From: Actinomycetota bacterium | GTDB taxonomy: Bacteria; Actinomycetota; Acidimicrobiia; IMCC26256; JAENVU01 | Assembly: GCA_016870395.1 (NCBI GenBank) | Contig: VGBT01000008.1 | Coordinates: 25,863 to 89,862, forward strand | Direction: 5' to 3' | DNA: 64,000 nucleotides | In this document: piece after piece, positions 1-8,860 of the stretch | Position numbering within the stretch: the stretch's first letter is position 1 | Layout of the letters: every line of letters starts with the position of its first letter | The notes under the pieces: model-generated | Told to the model about the DNA's origin: nothing | Database searches by the model: none | Seen by the model: the letters and a program-made list of their open reading frames with translations, nothing else | Position numbers and translations under genes: made by a program

Positions 1-279
1 CGCGGGGGGCTCCGGCGCGGGGAGCGCCGCCGGGGACGCCTCGGGCGGCTCGACCCCGGCCGTGACGGAGTCGCTCGGCGTCGAGCCGGTGGCGGTACTC
101 GTGGCTGTGTCGCCGTGGAGCACCTCGTCGAGCTCGCCTTTGATGGTCTCCTGGAAGCTGCGGAGCTGGCGCAGGGCGCTGCCGACCTGGCGGCCGACCT
201 CGGGGAGCTTGTGCGGGCCGAAGACCAACAGCGCGACGAGGACGATCAGGAGGACCTCCAACGGGCCGATTTGGGGCAT
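1..279 (-). CDS. Sec-independent (Tat) translocase subunit, TatA/TatB family, cut by window edge
   Basis: The product begins MPQIGPLEVLLIVLVALLVF and continues FGPHKLPEVGRQ. This is the TatA/TatB plan: one short N-terminal membrane helix, the FGP hinge, then an amphipathic helix. After about residue 50 the chain becomes rich in Ala, Pro, Ser and Thr. The protein would help form the pore that exports folded proteins through the plasma membrane. An AAAGGAG ribosome site lies just upstream of the ATG at 279. The 3' end runs off the left edge, so length and the TatA-versus-TatB choice are open. A Tat-type substrate is encoded at 53917. Confidence 0.85.
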   Translation of the reverse strand, partial: MPQIGPLEVLLIVLVALLVFGPHKLPEVGRQVGSALRQLRSFQETIKGELDEVLHGDTATSTATGSTPSDSVTAGVEPPEASPAALPAPEPPA

Positions 280-318
280 CGGGGCTCCTTTCGCGCCGGG
301 TTGGCCCCGGTGGGCACA

Positions 319-546
319 CTAGCCCCAGGAGTGCTCGGAGCCCCCTTGCGTGAGCGCGTCCCTGCGCTCACGCAACGCGACGGCCTCGTCGCGCACCGCG
401 AAGGTCGCCGGGGCGAGTGCGCTTCGGAGCTCTGCGAACGCCCGCACGGTGAGCGTTACCTCGTCGCGCACCCGCCGGGCGGCGAGGACCAGCGCGACGC
501 TGCCCAGGGCGGCGAGCACGGCGACGGTCGACCACAGGGTGATCAC
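319..546 (-). CDS. Small single-pass membrane protein, unknown function
   Basis: This 75-residue product starts with GTG and has one hydrophobic segment at about residues 5-22, followed by a charged Arg/Glu-rich helical tail. It sits between the zinc-ribbon gene and the tatA-type gene, same strand, only 9 bases after the former. The layout (N-terminal membrane anchor, cytoplasmic helix) resembles small actinobacterial DUF948-like proteins, but I cannot assign a family. Its position suggests co-transcription with tatA. Confidence 0.6.
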   Translation of the reverse strand: MITLWSTVAVLAALGSVALVLAARRVRDEVTLTVRAFAELRSALAPATFAVRDEAVALRERRDALTQGGSEHSWG

Positions 547-555
547 CGCGGCAAC

Positions 556-897
556 CTAGCGCGGCATCGACCGCCGGACCATTGCGGACAGGTCGTCGAA
601 CCAGCCGTTACGGCGCAGCAGCAGATGGAAGTCGAGCAGGTCGTCGGGCGAGATCGGTGGGCCCTCGTGTGCTTCGTTGAGCTCGGCGGGTCGGCGCCAG
701 ACCTCTATGCGCACGCCCGAGGAGACCAGGAGGTCGACGATGCGCCGGCTCGCCTCCTTGGCGACTGCGGCCGCACAGGTGGGACACCGGAAGGTGTAGG
801 AGCCACCCTCGTCGTCCGAGCACACCCGGACCGTCAGGTCCGAGGCACGCAGCCGGACATCGCCGCAGCTCGGGCAGTTGGCACGGATGGTGGTCAC
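556..897 (-). CDS. Small zinc-ribbon protein of unknown function
   Basis: The 113-residue product begins with GTG at 897, preceded by a GAGAGGGG ribosome site. Near the N-terminus are CPSC (about residue 8), a lone Cys and then CPTC, which together look like a zinc ribbon of the C-x2-C...C-x2-C type. The C-terminal half is charged and helical and includes a run typical of 'DDLLDFHLLL'. No catalytic motif is visible. It is divergently arranged with the phosphodiesterase gene at 1043, so the 145 bases between them should hold both promoters. Confidence 0.7.
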   Translation of the reverse strand: MTTIRANCPSCGDVRLRASDLTVRVCSDDEGGSYTFRCPTCAAAVAKEASRRIVDLLVSSGVRIEVWRRPAELNEAHEGPPISPDDLLDFHLLLRRNGWFDDLSAMVRRSMPR

Positions 898-1042
898 TCG
901 AACCCCTCTCGGTTCCCCGCAGACCTCGTGTGGCCCACCCCGACGGGTGCACCGTTGGATGTGCCATCGGCAGCGCCCCAGGGGTCCTTGAGAGCGGATG
1001 CGTGGCCCTCCCGGGCTCTGCCTCGTGCCACCATGGCGGGTC

Positions 1043-1738
1043 GTGCCGGTCATCGCCTTCGCCCACCGCGGCGCCCGCACCGAGGCTCCCGACAACTCGC
1101 TCGCGGCCTTCCGACGCGCCCTCGACCTCGGGGCCTCGGGCCTGGAGACCGACGCCCGGCTCGCCGCCGGCGAGGTGGTCCTCGCCCACGACCCCGTCCT
1201 GCGGCGGGGGTTGCGCCGCATCCGGGTCTCCGAGCAGTCTCCGGAGGCGCTCGCCGCGCTCGGCGTCCCCCGGCTCGCCGAGGTCTACGCGCAGCTGGGG
1301 ACCGGCTTCGAGTGCTCGGTCGACTGCATGGTGCCGGCTGCGGCCCGGCCGATCATCGCGGTCGCCCGGGCTGCCGGCGCAGCCGAACGACTCTGGCTCT
1401 GCTCCCCCGACGTCGACCTGCTCGTGGGGCTGCGCGACGAGGCGCCCGAGGTGAGGCTGGTGCACTCCCCGGGGCGGGACGCGCCGCCGGCGCCGGCTAT
1501 GGAGCGCCACGCCGCCGAGCTCGCTCGGCTCGGGCTCGACGCGATGAACCTCCACCACACGGCGTGGAGTGGCGGCCTCGTGAGCCTGTTCCAACGCTTC
1601 GGGCTGCGCGCGTTCGCGTGGGACGCGCAGGAGCACCGCCAGCTGCGTGCGGTGTTGCGGATGGGCGTCGACGGCATCTACGGCGACCGGGTCGACCGCA
1701 TGGTCGCCGCCATCGCCGAGTGGGCCACGGGCGGTTAG
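1043..1738 (+). CDS. Glycerophosphodiester phosphodiesterase family protein
   Basis: The product (231 residues from the GTG at 1043) has the GDPD signature: AHRGARTEAPDNSLAAF at the start, then LETDARL and LAHDP, and FAWDA near the end. Enzymes of this TIM-barrel family hydrolyse glycerophosphodiesters to glycerol-3-phosphate and an alcohol, using the His of HRG, the Glu/Asp of ETD and the His of HDP, all present. An in-frame ATG at 998 would add 15 residues, but family members start just before the HRG strand, so GTG is preferred. It has no signal peptide. Its stop overlaps the convergent lepB stop by 4 bases. Confidence 0.87.
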   Translation: MPVIAFAHRGARTEAPDNSLAAFRRALDLGASGLETDARLAAGEVVLAHDPVLRRGLRRIRVSEQSPEALAALGVPRLAEVYAQLGTGFECSVDCMVPAAARPIIAVARAAGAAERLWLCSPDVDLLVGLRDEAPEVRLVHSPGRDAPPAPAMERHAAELARLGLDAMNLHHTAWSGGLVSLFQRFGLRAFAWDAQEHRQLRAVLRMGVDGIYGDRVDRMVAAIAEWATGG

Positions 1739-2469
1739 GGGTGATCGACGACGTCGCGGCGCCGACCGAGGAGGACCCAGCCCAACACGACGAGCACGAG
1801 GACTCCGGCGCCGACGACGAGCAGCCAGCCGGGCACCGAGATGTGGTCGAGCGGCCAGATCACGAGGAACATCTTGCCGACCATCACCTCGCGGGTGATC
1901 GGTCCGAAGACTGTCGAGTCCCGCGACGCCAGGCGGTTGTCGCCCAGCATGAAGTACGAGTTGGTCGGGACGTGGAACGGCTCGCCGGGACAGCTCGCCT
2001 CCACCCGCTCCACCGTGCAGCGGTTGAAGTCCTTCGAGACGACCCCGTCGGGGAGGTACGTCTCGTCGAGCAGCCGGCCCTCGATGTAGATCCGGCCGTC
2101 GCGTCCCTCGATCGTCTCCCCGGGCAGGCCGACCACGCGCTTCACGAGGTCCTTGATGTCGCCGGTCTCGGCTTCCTCCGGCGCCTTGAAGACGACGATG
2201 TCACCACGAGCGGGATCGCCGATCTTGTAGCTGAGCTTGCTGACCAACACCCGGTCGTCGATCTGGAGCGTGGGCACCATCGACTCGGACGGGATGTAGA
2301 ACACCTGGAGCACGAAGGTGCGTATCACGATCGCGGTGAGCACCGCGACAACGATGAGCACGGTCCACTCCGCGACGGCCCTGCCGTGGCGTCGCGTCGG
2401 TCGCGTCGGTCGCGTCGGTTCGGAGGCTTCGGATGCAGGCGCGGCCTCGCCGATCGGCGTCTCGCTCAC
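1735..2469 (-). CDS. lepB: Signal peptidase I
   Basis: The enzyme cuts signal peptides from exported proteins at the outer face of the plasma membrane. After a basic N-terminal stretch comes a membrane helix, then the catalytic serine motif PSESMVPTL. Box D is VSKLSYKIGDPARGDIVVF, followed by the lysine motif KRVVGLPGE and later GDNRLASRDS, so both members of the Ser/Lys dyad are present. A second C-terminal membrane helix precedes a basic tail. I use the GTG at 2469; in-frame ATG at 2535 would add 22 residues lacking family similarity. It lies 71 bases downstream of pafC. Confidence 0.93.
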   Translation of the reverse strand: MSETPIGEAAPASEASEPTRPTRPTRRHGRAVAEWTVLIVVAVLTAIVIRTFVLQVFYIPSESMVPTLQIDDRVLVSKLSYKIGDPARGDIVVFKAPEEAETGDIKDLVKRVVGLPGETIEGRDGRIYIEGRLLDETYLPDGVVSKDFNRCTVERVEASCPGEPFHVPTNSYFMLGDNRLASRDSTVFGPITREVMVGKMFLVIWPLDHISVPGWLLVVGAGVLVLVVLGWVLLGRRRDVVDHP

Positions 2470-2540
2470 CGGTCTCGTTCCAAGGGTCCCATCTTCGCGC
2501 GGCGCAGAGGCCGGGTGGGTACCGCGGGCCGGCATTCGTC

Positions 2541-3467
2541 TCAGGTTCGGTAGCGCGCGAGCACGCGCAGGGCGGCGAGGCGGCCGGCGGCGCGCAGCTC
2601 GGGTGGGTCGACCACCCGGGCGCCGGTGCCGACTCGTAGCAGGATCCGATCGAGCCACGCGGGCTCGCTCACGGCGACGACGACCCGCTGGCCGCCGCCG
2701 GGCAGATCCTCGACCGATTCGGCCGGGAAGCTCTCGGCGACCCAGCTCGCGCCCGCGGGGAGCTCGAGCGTGACCCGGGGATCGCCTGGACGGGGCGCGT
2801 AGAGCACTTCGGGCACCGGGGCCGCGTCGGGATCGAAGCGCTCGCCCGTGGCGCGCAGCGCCCGGATCCGGTCGACGCGGAACATCCGCTGCTCGTCGCG
2901 CAGATGGCAGTAGGCATCGCTGTACCAGCGGCCCAGCGCGAAGAACGGAGGCCCTGGGTCGATGCGGCGGGTCGTCACCTCGTCTCGTCCCGCGCTCCAG
3001 TAGTCGATCTCCACCCGTTCGCCCGCGCTGGCGGCCCGCCGCAGCTCGGCCAGCTCCGCCGGCGCCCCGAACTCCACGACCACCTCGCTCATGCCGAGTG
3101 CGTCCTCGAGCTTCACGAGGGCGGTGGCGAGCGGGCCCTCCGGATCGGAGCCCTCCACCGCCAGGAGCGCGCGGCCCCCGGCGAGAAGCGCGAGGCCCTC
3201 GGAGGGGCTGAGCTGCAGCGGGCGCGTGAAGTAGTCGGCGAGCCAGAGCTCGACGGTGTCGCCCTCGGCGTACACGTTGATGTAGTCGCCGGGCGTGTAC
3301 GGCGGGACTCCGACCATCATGATCAACCCGAGATCGCGCTCGAGCTCGTCACGGGTGATCCGGAAGCGGGCCGCGACCTCGTCCTTGTGAACGCCCGGGC
3401 GTGAGGCGAGCCACGGGATCATGGCGAGGACGCGCTGAAGCTGGTGCTCGGCCTCCGGGCGGCTCAT
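2541..3467 (-). CDS. pafC: WYL-domain transcriptional regulator PafC
   Basis: This 308-residue protein is the second of two adjacent WYL-domain regulators. An N-terminal winged-helix (VHKDEVAARF, about residues 25-60) is followed by a WYL domain with the core 'ERVEIDYWSAG' and 'GRWYSDAYCH', then a C-terminal WCX-like region. PafB and PafC form a heterodimer that activates DNA-repair genes after damage in mycobacteria (family knowledge); the genes are often linked to pafA as here. The ATG overlaps the pafB stop (ATGA at 3464-3467), which indicates translational coupling. Confidence 0.9.
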   Translation of the reverse strand: MSRPEAEHQLQRVLAMIPWLASRPGVHKDEVAARFRITRDELERDLGLIMMVGVPPYTPGDYINVYAEGDTVELWLADYFTRPLQLSPSEGLALLAGGRALLAVEGSDPEGPLATALVKLEDALGMSEVVVEFGAPAELAELRRAASAGERVEIDYWSAGRDEVTTRRIDPGPPFFALGRWYSDAYCHLRDEQRMFRVDRIRALRATGERFDPDAAPVPEVLYAPRPGDPRVTLELPAGASWVAESFPAESVEDLPGGGQRVVVAVSEPAWLDRILLRVGTGARVVDPPELRAAGRLAALRVLARYRT

Positions 3468-4381
3468 GTCGCGATCGCCTCGAGCCAGGCGACGACGGCC
3501 GCTCGGGCCTCCGGCGGGTCGAGCACCTCGGCATGCTCGAGGAAGCCGACGACGTAGCTGCACAGCGTGTCGAGGTTCACCGCCTGCAGCGTCACGATCG
3601 CCGAGCCGTCGGCGACCGGCTCGACGGCACCGGGCTCGGCCCGGGCCGCGAGCGCGGCCGCGTGCCCGGCGTCTGCAAGCACGCGCACGGCGAGCGGCCG
3701 GCCGCCGCCGTACTGCCAGGGCTGGTCCTCGAGGTAGCGGTCGGCCCGGAAGTCGGCCGGGACCACGAACGCGCGCGGTGTGCCCGCCTCGACGTCCCCC
3801 TCGATCCGGTTGGCTCGGTAGACCCGCATGTCGTCGACCCCGTGGTCGAGGCCGACGACGTACCAGTTGCCGAACTTGGAGGTGAGCCCCCACGGCTCCA
3901 GCTCGCGCTCGCGGCCGCGGTAGCGGAATCGCACGACCGCACGGCGCCGGGAGGCTTCGAACAGGGGCACGAGCGACTCGGCGAGCGGCAGCGCGGCAAT
4001 CGGCACTGCACCCTCGCCTTCGATGCCGCCGAGCTTCATGAGCGCGCCCTCCCCCGCGCCGTCGCCGAGGCCGATCGCGGTCACGGCCACGTGGAGCGCG
4101 GCGAGCTCGCCGTCGGAGAGGTCGAGCGCAGGCAGGTAGTACTCGGACGGCGTCACCCGGTAGCGGGTCTCGTTGTCCTTCTCGGTGTCGCGCAGCGGCA
4201 CGCCCATCGCGCGGAGGCTGGCCTTGTCGCGCTCGAAGGCCCGGCGGGCCGCCGCCGCGCCCGCCGGATAGCCGAGCGTGGGGTTATTGACGATCTCGGC
4301 GCGCGTGAGGCCGCGCCGGGTCTCGAGCAGCGCCGCCAACAGGTTGAGCAGGCGCTCGCGACGATCCGGGGCGTCGCTCAC
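3464..4381 (-). CDS. pafB: WYL-domain transcriptional regulator PafB
   Basis: The product has 305 residues. It opens with a winged-helix region (RERLLNLLAALLETRRGLT), then a WYL domain containing 'RAVVRFRYRGRERELEPWGL' and 'FGNWYVVGLDH' and a C-terminal effector-like region. It is the partner of PafC. The start is the GTG at 4381, which overlaps the stop of the upstream DUF3866 gene in a GTGA quartet. In the known system the PafBC pair senses single-stranded DNA produced by damage; nothing in this sequence suggests loss of that role. Confidence 0.9.
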   Translation of the reverse strand: MSDAPDRRERLLNLLAALLETRRGLTRAEIVNNPTLGYPAGAAAARRAFERDKASLRAMGVPLRDTEKDNETRYRVTPSEYYLPALDLSDGELAALHVAVTAIGLGDGAGEGALMKLGGIEGEGAVPIAALPLAESLVPLFEASRRRAVVRFRYRGRERELEPWGLTSKFGNWYVVGLDHGVDDMRVYRANRIEGDVEAGTPRAFVVPADFRADRYLEDQPWQYGGGRPLAVRVLADAGHAAALAARAEPGAVEPVADGSAIVTLQAVNLDTLCSYVVGFLEHAEVLDPPEARAAVVAWLEAIAT

Positions 4382-5439
4382 CGCGCTGATGCTGCCACGA
4401 CGGCGGCCGCACCGGCGCACTCGAAGAGCACCGGGTCGTCCGCGGCGGCCCGGCCCATCGAGGTGATGCGCAGGTCGTGGCGCTGGAGCGCGCCGAGGGT
4501 GTCGGGCGCCGGGATGAGCCGCACGTCGTGGCGCTCGGCAAGGCCGGCCGCCGCCAGGTCGGTCTCGATCGTCGCCTGGACATCGCCGCCCAGGGCGGGC
4601 ACGGGCAGGACGACCCTGCTCCGGCACGCGACCGACAACGTCGTGAGCGTGTGGTGGGAGACCCCGCGATGGCGCAACCGGGGGTCGGCGAACGACACCC
4701 GCAGGCACGCGATCGGGTCGCCCCCGAGGCCGGTCACGGCATCGAGGAGCGGTCCGACCTCGATCCCGGAGAAGCCGAGCCGCGTGCCGGTGCCCACGAT
4801 CCCCGGGCCCATCGCGACGACCGCCGCGTCGGCGTGCACGACATGGCGTGCGATGGCGAGTGCCGAGAACACCGACACCGCCTCGTAGTCGCCGCCGAAC
4901 GCGTGGCCACAGGTGATCGTCGCGTCGAGGAGGTCGCGGGCCTGGAGGTCGGCCACGAGGTCTGAGAGCGCCAGCGGCAGCGCGGCACCGTCGGTCATCA
5001 CGTACGCGAGCCGTGCCGTCGGGCGGAGCTCCTTGAACACCGCCGCCACCGCGGGGACCTGGCTGTGCAGGGCGGCGGCCACGACGGGCATGCCGTCGAT
5101 CGAGGTGAGGTCGGCGAGGTCGGGGTCGAGGTGCTCCTCGGTGCTGCCGACATCGGCTTGCAGGCTCGTGTAGCGCGCCTTGATGATGTGGCCGGGACCC
5201 TTCTCGGTCCATTCCGTGCGCGCCAGGTTCCAGTGCACCACGTGCCACCCGCCGGTGCCGAGGCCGAGCTCCACGGCGGTGGTGTTCACCACGACGGAAT
5301 CGCCGGTCGCTACGGTCCCCGTGAGCTGAGACAGCACGTAGGCGCGCTCGGGGCCGTCGCCGAGGTCGACCTCGACCCGCTGGAGGCCGGGACGCTCCTC
5401 CAGCAACGCGACGACCCGGCCGGTCCGGAACGACGGCAT
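4378..5439 (-). CDS. DUF3866 family protein
   Basis: This 353-residue protein, starting MPSFRTGRVVALLEERPG, matches my knowledge of DUF3866: an N-terminal beta-rich part (residues 1-90) followed by an alpha/beta part with repeated Gly-rich turns such as 'VVAMGPGIVGTGTRLGFSG' and 'RHRGVSHHT'. It has no signal peptide or membrane segment. Its ATG directly follows the pafA stop (no gap) and its stop overlaps pafB, so it is firmly embedded in the pup-proteasome operon. The function is unknown; the position argues for a role linked to tagging or the damage response. Confidence 0.8.
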   Translation of the reverse strand: MPSFRTGRVVALLEERPGLQRVEVDLGDGPERAYVLSQLTGTVATGDSVVVNTTAVELGLGTGGWHVVHWNLARTEWTEKGPGHIIKARYTSLQADVGSTEEHLDPDLADLTSIDGMPVVAAALHSQVPAVAAVFKELRPTARLAYVMTDGAALPLALSDLVADLQARDLLDATITCGHAFGGDYEAVSVFSALAIARHVVHADAAVVAMGPGIVGTGTRLGFSGIEVGPLLDAVTGLGGDPIACLRVSFADPRLRHRGVSHHTLTTLSVACRSRVVLPVPALGGDVQATIETDLAAAGLAERHDVRLIPAPDTLGALQRHDLRITSMGRAAADDPVLFECAGAAAVVAASAR

Positions 5440-6798
5440 CTACAGCGAGGCGATGAGGCGCTCGACCCGTTCGTCGCGGGCCTTGAACGGGTCCTTGCAG
5501 AGCACGGTGCGCTGTGCCTGATCGTTGAGCTTTAGGTGGACCCAGTCGACGGTGTAGTCGCGCTTGCGCTCCTTGGCCTTCTTGATGAAGGCGCCGCGCA
5601 GGCGCGCTCTCGTGGTCTGGGGCGGGTTGTCGACGGCGTGGTCGATGTCGGCATCGATCACCGTGCGGTCGACCTGGCCGCGCCGTTCGAGGAGGTAGTA
5701 GAGCGACCGCGGACGGCTGATGTCGTGGTACGTCAGGTCGACGAGCGCGACACGTGGATGGGTGAGCGGGAGGTCGTGCTTGCGCCGGTAGGCCTCGATG
5801 AGGTGGTACTTGACGACCCAGTCGACCTCGCGGTCGAGCTTGAGCGGGTCGTTCTCGAGGTGGGTCATCACGTGCTCCCACATCTCCAGCGCCTGCTGCT
5901 CGAGCGGACTGAGCCCGCGCCGCTTCGCGAACCGCAGCGCGCGGTTGAGGTACTCGGCCTGGATCTCGACCGCGGAGAGCTCGCGGCCGTTCGCCAGGCG
6001 CACCCGACGGCGGCACGTGACGTCGTGGGAGATCTCGCGGATCGCCCGGATCGGGTTCTCGAGGCTGAGGTCACGCCACGGACTCGCCTCCTCCTCGAGC
6101 ATCCGCAACAGGATCGAGGTGGCGCCGACCTTCAGGAACGTCGTGTACTCGCTCATGTTCGAGTCGCCCACGATCACGTGCAGGCGTCGGAAGCGCTCAG
6201 CGTCGGCGTGGGGCTCGTCGCGGGTGTTGATGATCGGGCGGGATCGGGTGGTGGCGCTGGAGACGCCCTCCCAGATGTGCTCCGCGCGTTGCGCGATGCA
6301 GTACATCGCGCCGCGGGCAGTCTGAAGCACCTTCCCCGCGCCGGCGTACACCTGGCGCGAGACCAGAAACGGGATCAGCACGTCGGTGAACTTCGCGAAG
6401 TCGCCGTCGCGCTCCACGAGGTAGTTCTCGTGGCATCCGTACGAGTTGCCCGCCGAGTCGGTGTTGTTCTTGAACAGGTAGACCTCGCCGCGTATCCCTT
6501 CCTCGCGGAGGCGTTGCTCGGCGCTGTGCACGAGCCCTTCGAGGATCCGCTCCCCCGCCTTGTCGTGCACGACGAGGTCGGAGATCGAGTCGCACTCGGG
6601 CGTCGCGTACTCGGGATGGCTGCCGACGTCGAGGTAGAGGCGCGCACCGTTCTCGAGGAACACGTTGCTCGAACGTCCCCAGGACACCACCCGCCGGAAC
6701 AGGTACCGCGCGACCTCGTCAGGGCTGAGCCGGCGCTGGCCGCGCAGCGTGCAGGTGACGCCGTACTCGTTCTCGAGCCCGAAGATGCGGCGCTCCAT
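5440..6798 (-). CDS. pafA: Pup-protein ligase PafA
   Basis: PafA uses ATP to phosphorylate the C-terminal glutamate of Pup and joins it to a substrate lysine. The 452-residue product begins [13 protein letters not shown], the carboxylate-amine-ligase-like start with the metal-binding Glu residues. '[16 protein letters not shown]' at residues 55-70 contains the conserved catalytic Asp (D57). Later '[17 protein letters not shown]' and '[10 protein letters not shown]' match the nucleotide-binding and Pup-groove segments. An upstream in-frame start at 6831 would add 11 residues not found in the family. It overlaps nothing upstream, being separated by 191 bases from prcA. Confidence 0.95.
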   Translation of the reverse strand: MERRIFGLENEYGVTCTLRGQRRLSPDEVARYLFRRVVSWGRSSNVFLENGARLYLDVGSHPEYATPECDSISDLVVHDKAGERILEGLVHSAEQRLREEGIRGEVYLFKNNTDSAGNSYGCHENYLVERDGDFAKFTDVLIPFLVSRQVYAGAGKVLQTARGAMYCIAQRAEHIWEGVSSATTRSRPIINTRDEPHADAERFRRLHVIVGDSNMSEYTTFLKVGATSILLRMLEEEASPWRDLSLENPIRAIREISHDVTCRRRVRLANGRELSAVEIQAEYLNRALRFAKRRGLSPLEQQALEMWEHVMTHLENDPLKLDREVDWVVKYHLIEAYRRKHDLPLTHPRVALVDLTYHDISRPRSLYYLLERRGQVDRTVIDADIDHAVDNPPQTTRARLRGAFIKKAKERKRDYTVDWVHLKLNDQAQRTVLCKDPFKARDERVERLIASL

Positions 6799-6876
6799 CA
6801 GGGGGCACCGACGCTCGCGGTCATGCGCCAAGCGTACCGGGGTCCTGGAGACCCCCCGGTCGTGCCGGTAGGAACC

Positions 6877-6993
6877 TCAGCCGAAGCCCCGGTTGCAGGC
6901 GCGGGCCTTGTCGAACGCCCGCTCGAGATCGCCGTTCCGCTCGACGGTGTCGATCGCCTCGGCGTTCGCCGCGATCGAGAGCGTCGCGGCTAC
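6877..6993 (-). other. Coding-like 38-codon tail without a start, between prcA and pafA
   Basis: Right after the prcA stop, another frame stays open to a TGA at 6877-6879 and reads VAATLSIAANAEAIDTVERN, then a short acidic/basic helix ending CNRGFG. Nearly all third codon positions are G or C (36 of 38 by my count), which is what real genes here look like. The frame stays open back into prcA but I find no ATG, GTG or TTG in the stretch checked. It may be the 3' remnant of a lost gene, a product made by frameshift from prcA, or chance. Confidence 0.35.
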
Positions 6994-7679
6994 GAATCGC
7001 TGAGCAGGGTTTCGAGCTCCTCGCCCTTGATGCGGCGGAACGCGCGCTCGGGCCGGGCACGGTCTAGCAGCGCGACTTCGAGCTGGTCGGCGGGCGGCGA
7101 GGCGTCGTGGTCGGCGCCGAGAACCTTGGCGCCGAGGCGCACCGCGGCCCCGAGGTCGAGGCCCGGCTGGTACTCGGCCGCGAGCGCCTCCGCTACGGCT
7201 TCGGCCTGGCCGCCGAGAACGGTGTAGCCCTCCTCGTCCATCACGGTGCCGTCGTAGAGGATGTGGAAGAGCTCGTCAGGCTCCTCGGGGGTCGCACCGA
7301 CGGACGCGACGAGGATCTCCACCTCGTAGGGCTTCATCTCGTGGGTGAAGACCTGGCCGAGCGTCTGCGCGTAGGCGTTGGCGAGCGAGTTCGCGGTGAC
7401 GTCCTCGGGCGAGTACTGGTAGCCCTTGAGGTCGGCGAGGCGAACACCGCCGATCTTGAGGCTCTGGAACTCGTTGTACTTGCCGACGCCGGCAAACGCG
7501 ATGCGGTCGTAGATCTCGGAGATCTTGAACAGCGTGCGGCTCGGGTTCTCCGCGACGATCACCACGCCGGCGGTGCACTCGAGGGCGACCAGGCTGCGGC
7601 CGCGCGCGATGCCCTTGCGCGCGTAGTCGGCCCGGTCTTTCATCAGCTGCTCGGGCGAAACGTAGAACGGCATGCTCAT
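6990..7679 (-). CDS. prcA: 20S proteasome alpha subunit
   Basis: This 229-residue protein forms the outer gate rings of the proteasome. It starts MSMPFYVSPEQLMKDRADYA, the typical actinobacterial PrcA N-terminus that plugs the pore, and continues KGIARGRSLVALECTAGVVI. It lacks a propeptide and an N-terminal catalytic threonine, as expected for alpha subunits. The tail is long and acidic (DRARPERAF...LLSDS) instead of a clear C-terminal docking motif. It lies 88 bases downstream of prcB. Confidence 0.95.
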   Translation of the reverse strand: MSMPFYVSPEQLMKDRADYARKGIARGRSLVALECTAGVVIVAENPSRTLFKISEIYDRIAFAGVGKYNEFQSLKIGGVRLADLKGYQYSPEDVTANSLANAYAQTLGQVFTHEMKPYEVEILVASVGATPEEPDELFHILYDGTVMDEEGYTVLGGQAEAVAEALAAEYQPGLDLGAAVRLGAKVLGADHDASPPADQLEVALLDRARPERAFRRIKGEELETLLSDS

Positions 7680-7767
7680 CTGGTCCGCTCCTGGTGCTCC
7701 GCACCGGGCCGCTCGGGCCCCGCTCGGCCGCTATCGAGCTCGGTCGGCGTCGTGATGGCGGCCCCGC

Positions 7768-8631
7768 TCATTCCGCGCCACCTTCCACTCTCGGCTCGCC
7801 GCCGGTGGTCTCGTTGCCGCCGCGCTCCGCGCCGCCGAGCAGCGCCTGGGCCCGGGTGGCGACCTCGTCGTCGTCCATAGAGCGGAAGCCTTCGGCGTCG
7901 ATGAGCGCGACGTTGGGGTAGATGCCGCGCACGAGGTCGGGGCCGCCGGTGGCGACGTCCTCGTCGGCCGCGGCGAACAGGGAGCGGATCGCGAGGGCGA
8001 TCGCCTGGTCGGCGGCGAGGGTCTCGACCCAGCCCGACTTGATCCAGTTGCGGGCGTGGACCCCGCCGGAGCCGTTGGCCTGGAAGTCGGCCTCCTCGTA
8101 CTTGCCGCCGGCCGCGTCGAAGGAGAACACCCGCCCACAGTCTCGGCGGCGGTCGTAGCCGGCGAACAGCGGTACCACCACGAAGCCCTGCATCGCGGCC
8201 GGGAGGTTGGCGCGCACCATCTGGGCGAGCTGGTTGGCCTTGCCCTCGAGGCTGAGGCCCTCGCCCTCCACCTTCTCGTAGTGGCGGAGCTGAACCTGGA
8301 AGAGGCGCGCCATCTCCACGGCGGGTCCGGCCGCGCCGGCGATGGCGATGCCTGAGTGCTCGTCGGCCGGGAGGACCTTCTCGATGCGGCGGTTGGCGAT
8401 CGTGTAGCCGGCGGTGGCGCGCCGGTCGCCCGCCATCACGACCCCGCCGGCGAAGCGGATCGCGACGACGGTGGTGCCGTGGGTGATCTCGAACGGCGGC
8501 CCGGCGCTCGTGCCGGCGGCGCCGGAGAGGTGGTCGGGCGCGACGCGGCGCAGGAGGTCGACGAACGACGGGCCGGGATCGAGGGCGCCGAGCTGCATCG
8601 GCAGCGCCCAGGTCGGTTCGGGTGTGGTCAC
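7768..8631 (-). CDS. prcB: 20S proteasome beta subunit (catalytic)
   Basis: The 287-residue precursor carries a propeptide of about 52 residues. Cleavage at 'THG|TTVVAIRF' would expose the catalytic Thr at about residue 53, followed by 'AGGVVMAGDRRATAG', which has the conserved Asp and Arg region, and the active-site Lys (RRIEKV). It forms the inner proteolytic rings. It begins with GTG at 8631. The C-terminal 25 residues are Gly/Glu-rich and look disordered. Confidence 0.95.
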   Translation of the reverse strand: MTTPEPTWALPMQLGALDPGPSFVDLLRRVAPDHLSGAAGTSAGPPFEITHGTTVVAIRFAGGVVMAGDRRATAGYTIANRRIEKVLPADEHSGIAIAGAAGPAVEMARLFQVQLRHYEKVEGEGLSLEGKANQLAQMVRANLPAAMQGFVVVPLFAGYDRRRDCGRVFSFDAAGGKYEEADFQANGSGGVHARNWIKSGWVETLAADQAIALAIRSLFAAADEDVATGGPDLVRGIYPNVALIDAEGFRSMDDDEVATRAQALLGGAERGGNETTGGEPRVEGGAE

Positions 8632-8671
8632 GGCGGGCGAGCCTACCGGCCGCAGGTCGCGACGACGTGGC

Positions 8672-8860
8672 TCAACGGACCCGGCGCAGCAGGCGCCATC
8701 GGGCGAGGCGTCGCTGGAGGCGACGGAGGTGGCGCTCGTCGCGGGCCGCGGCGACGACGTCGTCGGGAACCCGCAGCGCCCGGCCCCGCGCCTCGAGGGC
8801 CAGGTGCTGGCCGAGGGCGCCCTGGACGGGCCCCTGCGCGCCCAGACCGCCGAAGCTCAC
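8672..8860 (-). CDS. Small basic protein, unknown, coupled to the zinc-finger gene
   Basis: The product has 62 residues; the C-terminal half is extremely Arg/Leu-rich (HLRRLQRRLARWRLLRR), suggesting an amphipathic or nucleic-acid-binding helix. The GTG start at 8860 overlaps the stop of the upstream zinc-finger gene in a GTGA quartet, the same coupling used throughout this operon, which is the main reason to call it. It ends 40 bases before prcB. I recognise no family; a spurious frame remains possible. Confidence 0.5.
   Translation of the reverse strand: MSFGGLGAQGPVQGALGQHLALEARGRALRVPDDVVAAARDERHLRRLQRRLARWRLLRRVR

Noticed and set aside
115..2553. An 812-codon open frame on the plus strand opposite tatA, lepB and others
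   Set aside because: It is rich in Arg, His and Gly with no family motif and covers several well-supported genes on the other strand; it is a GC-rich shadow.
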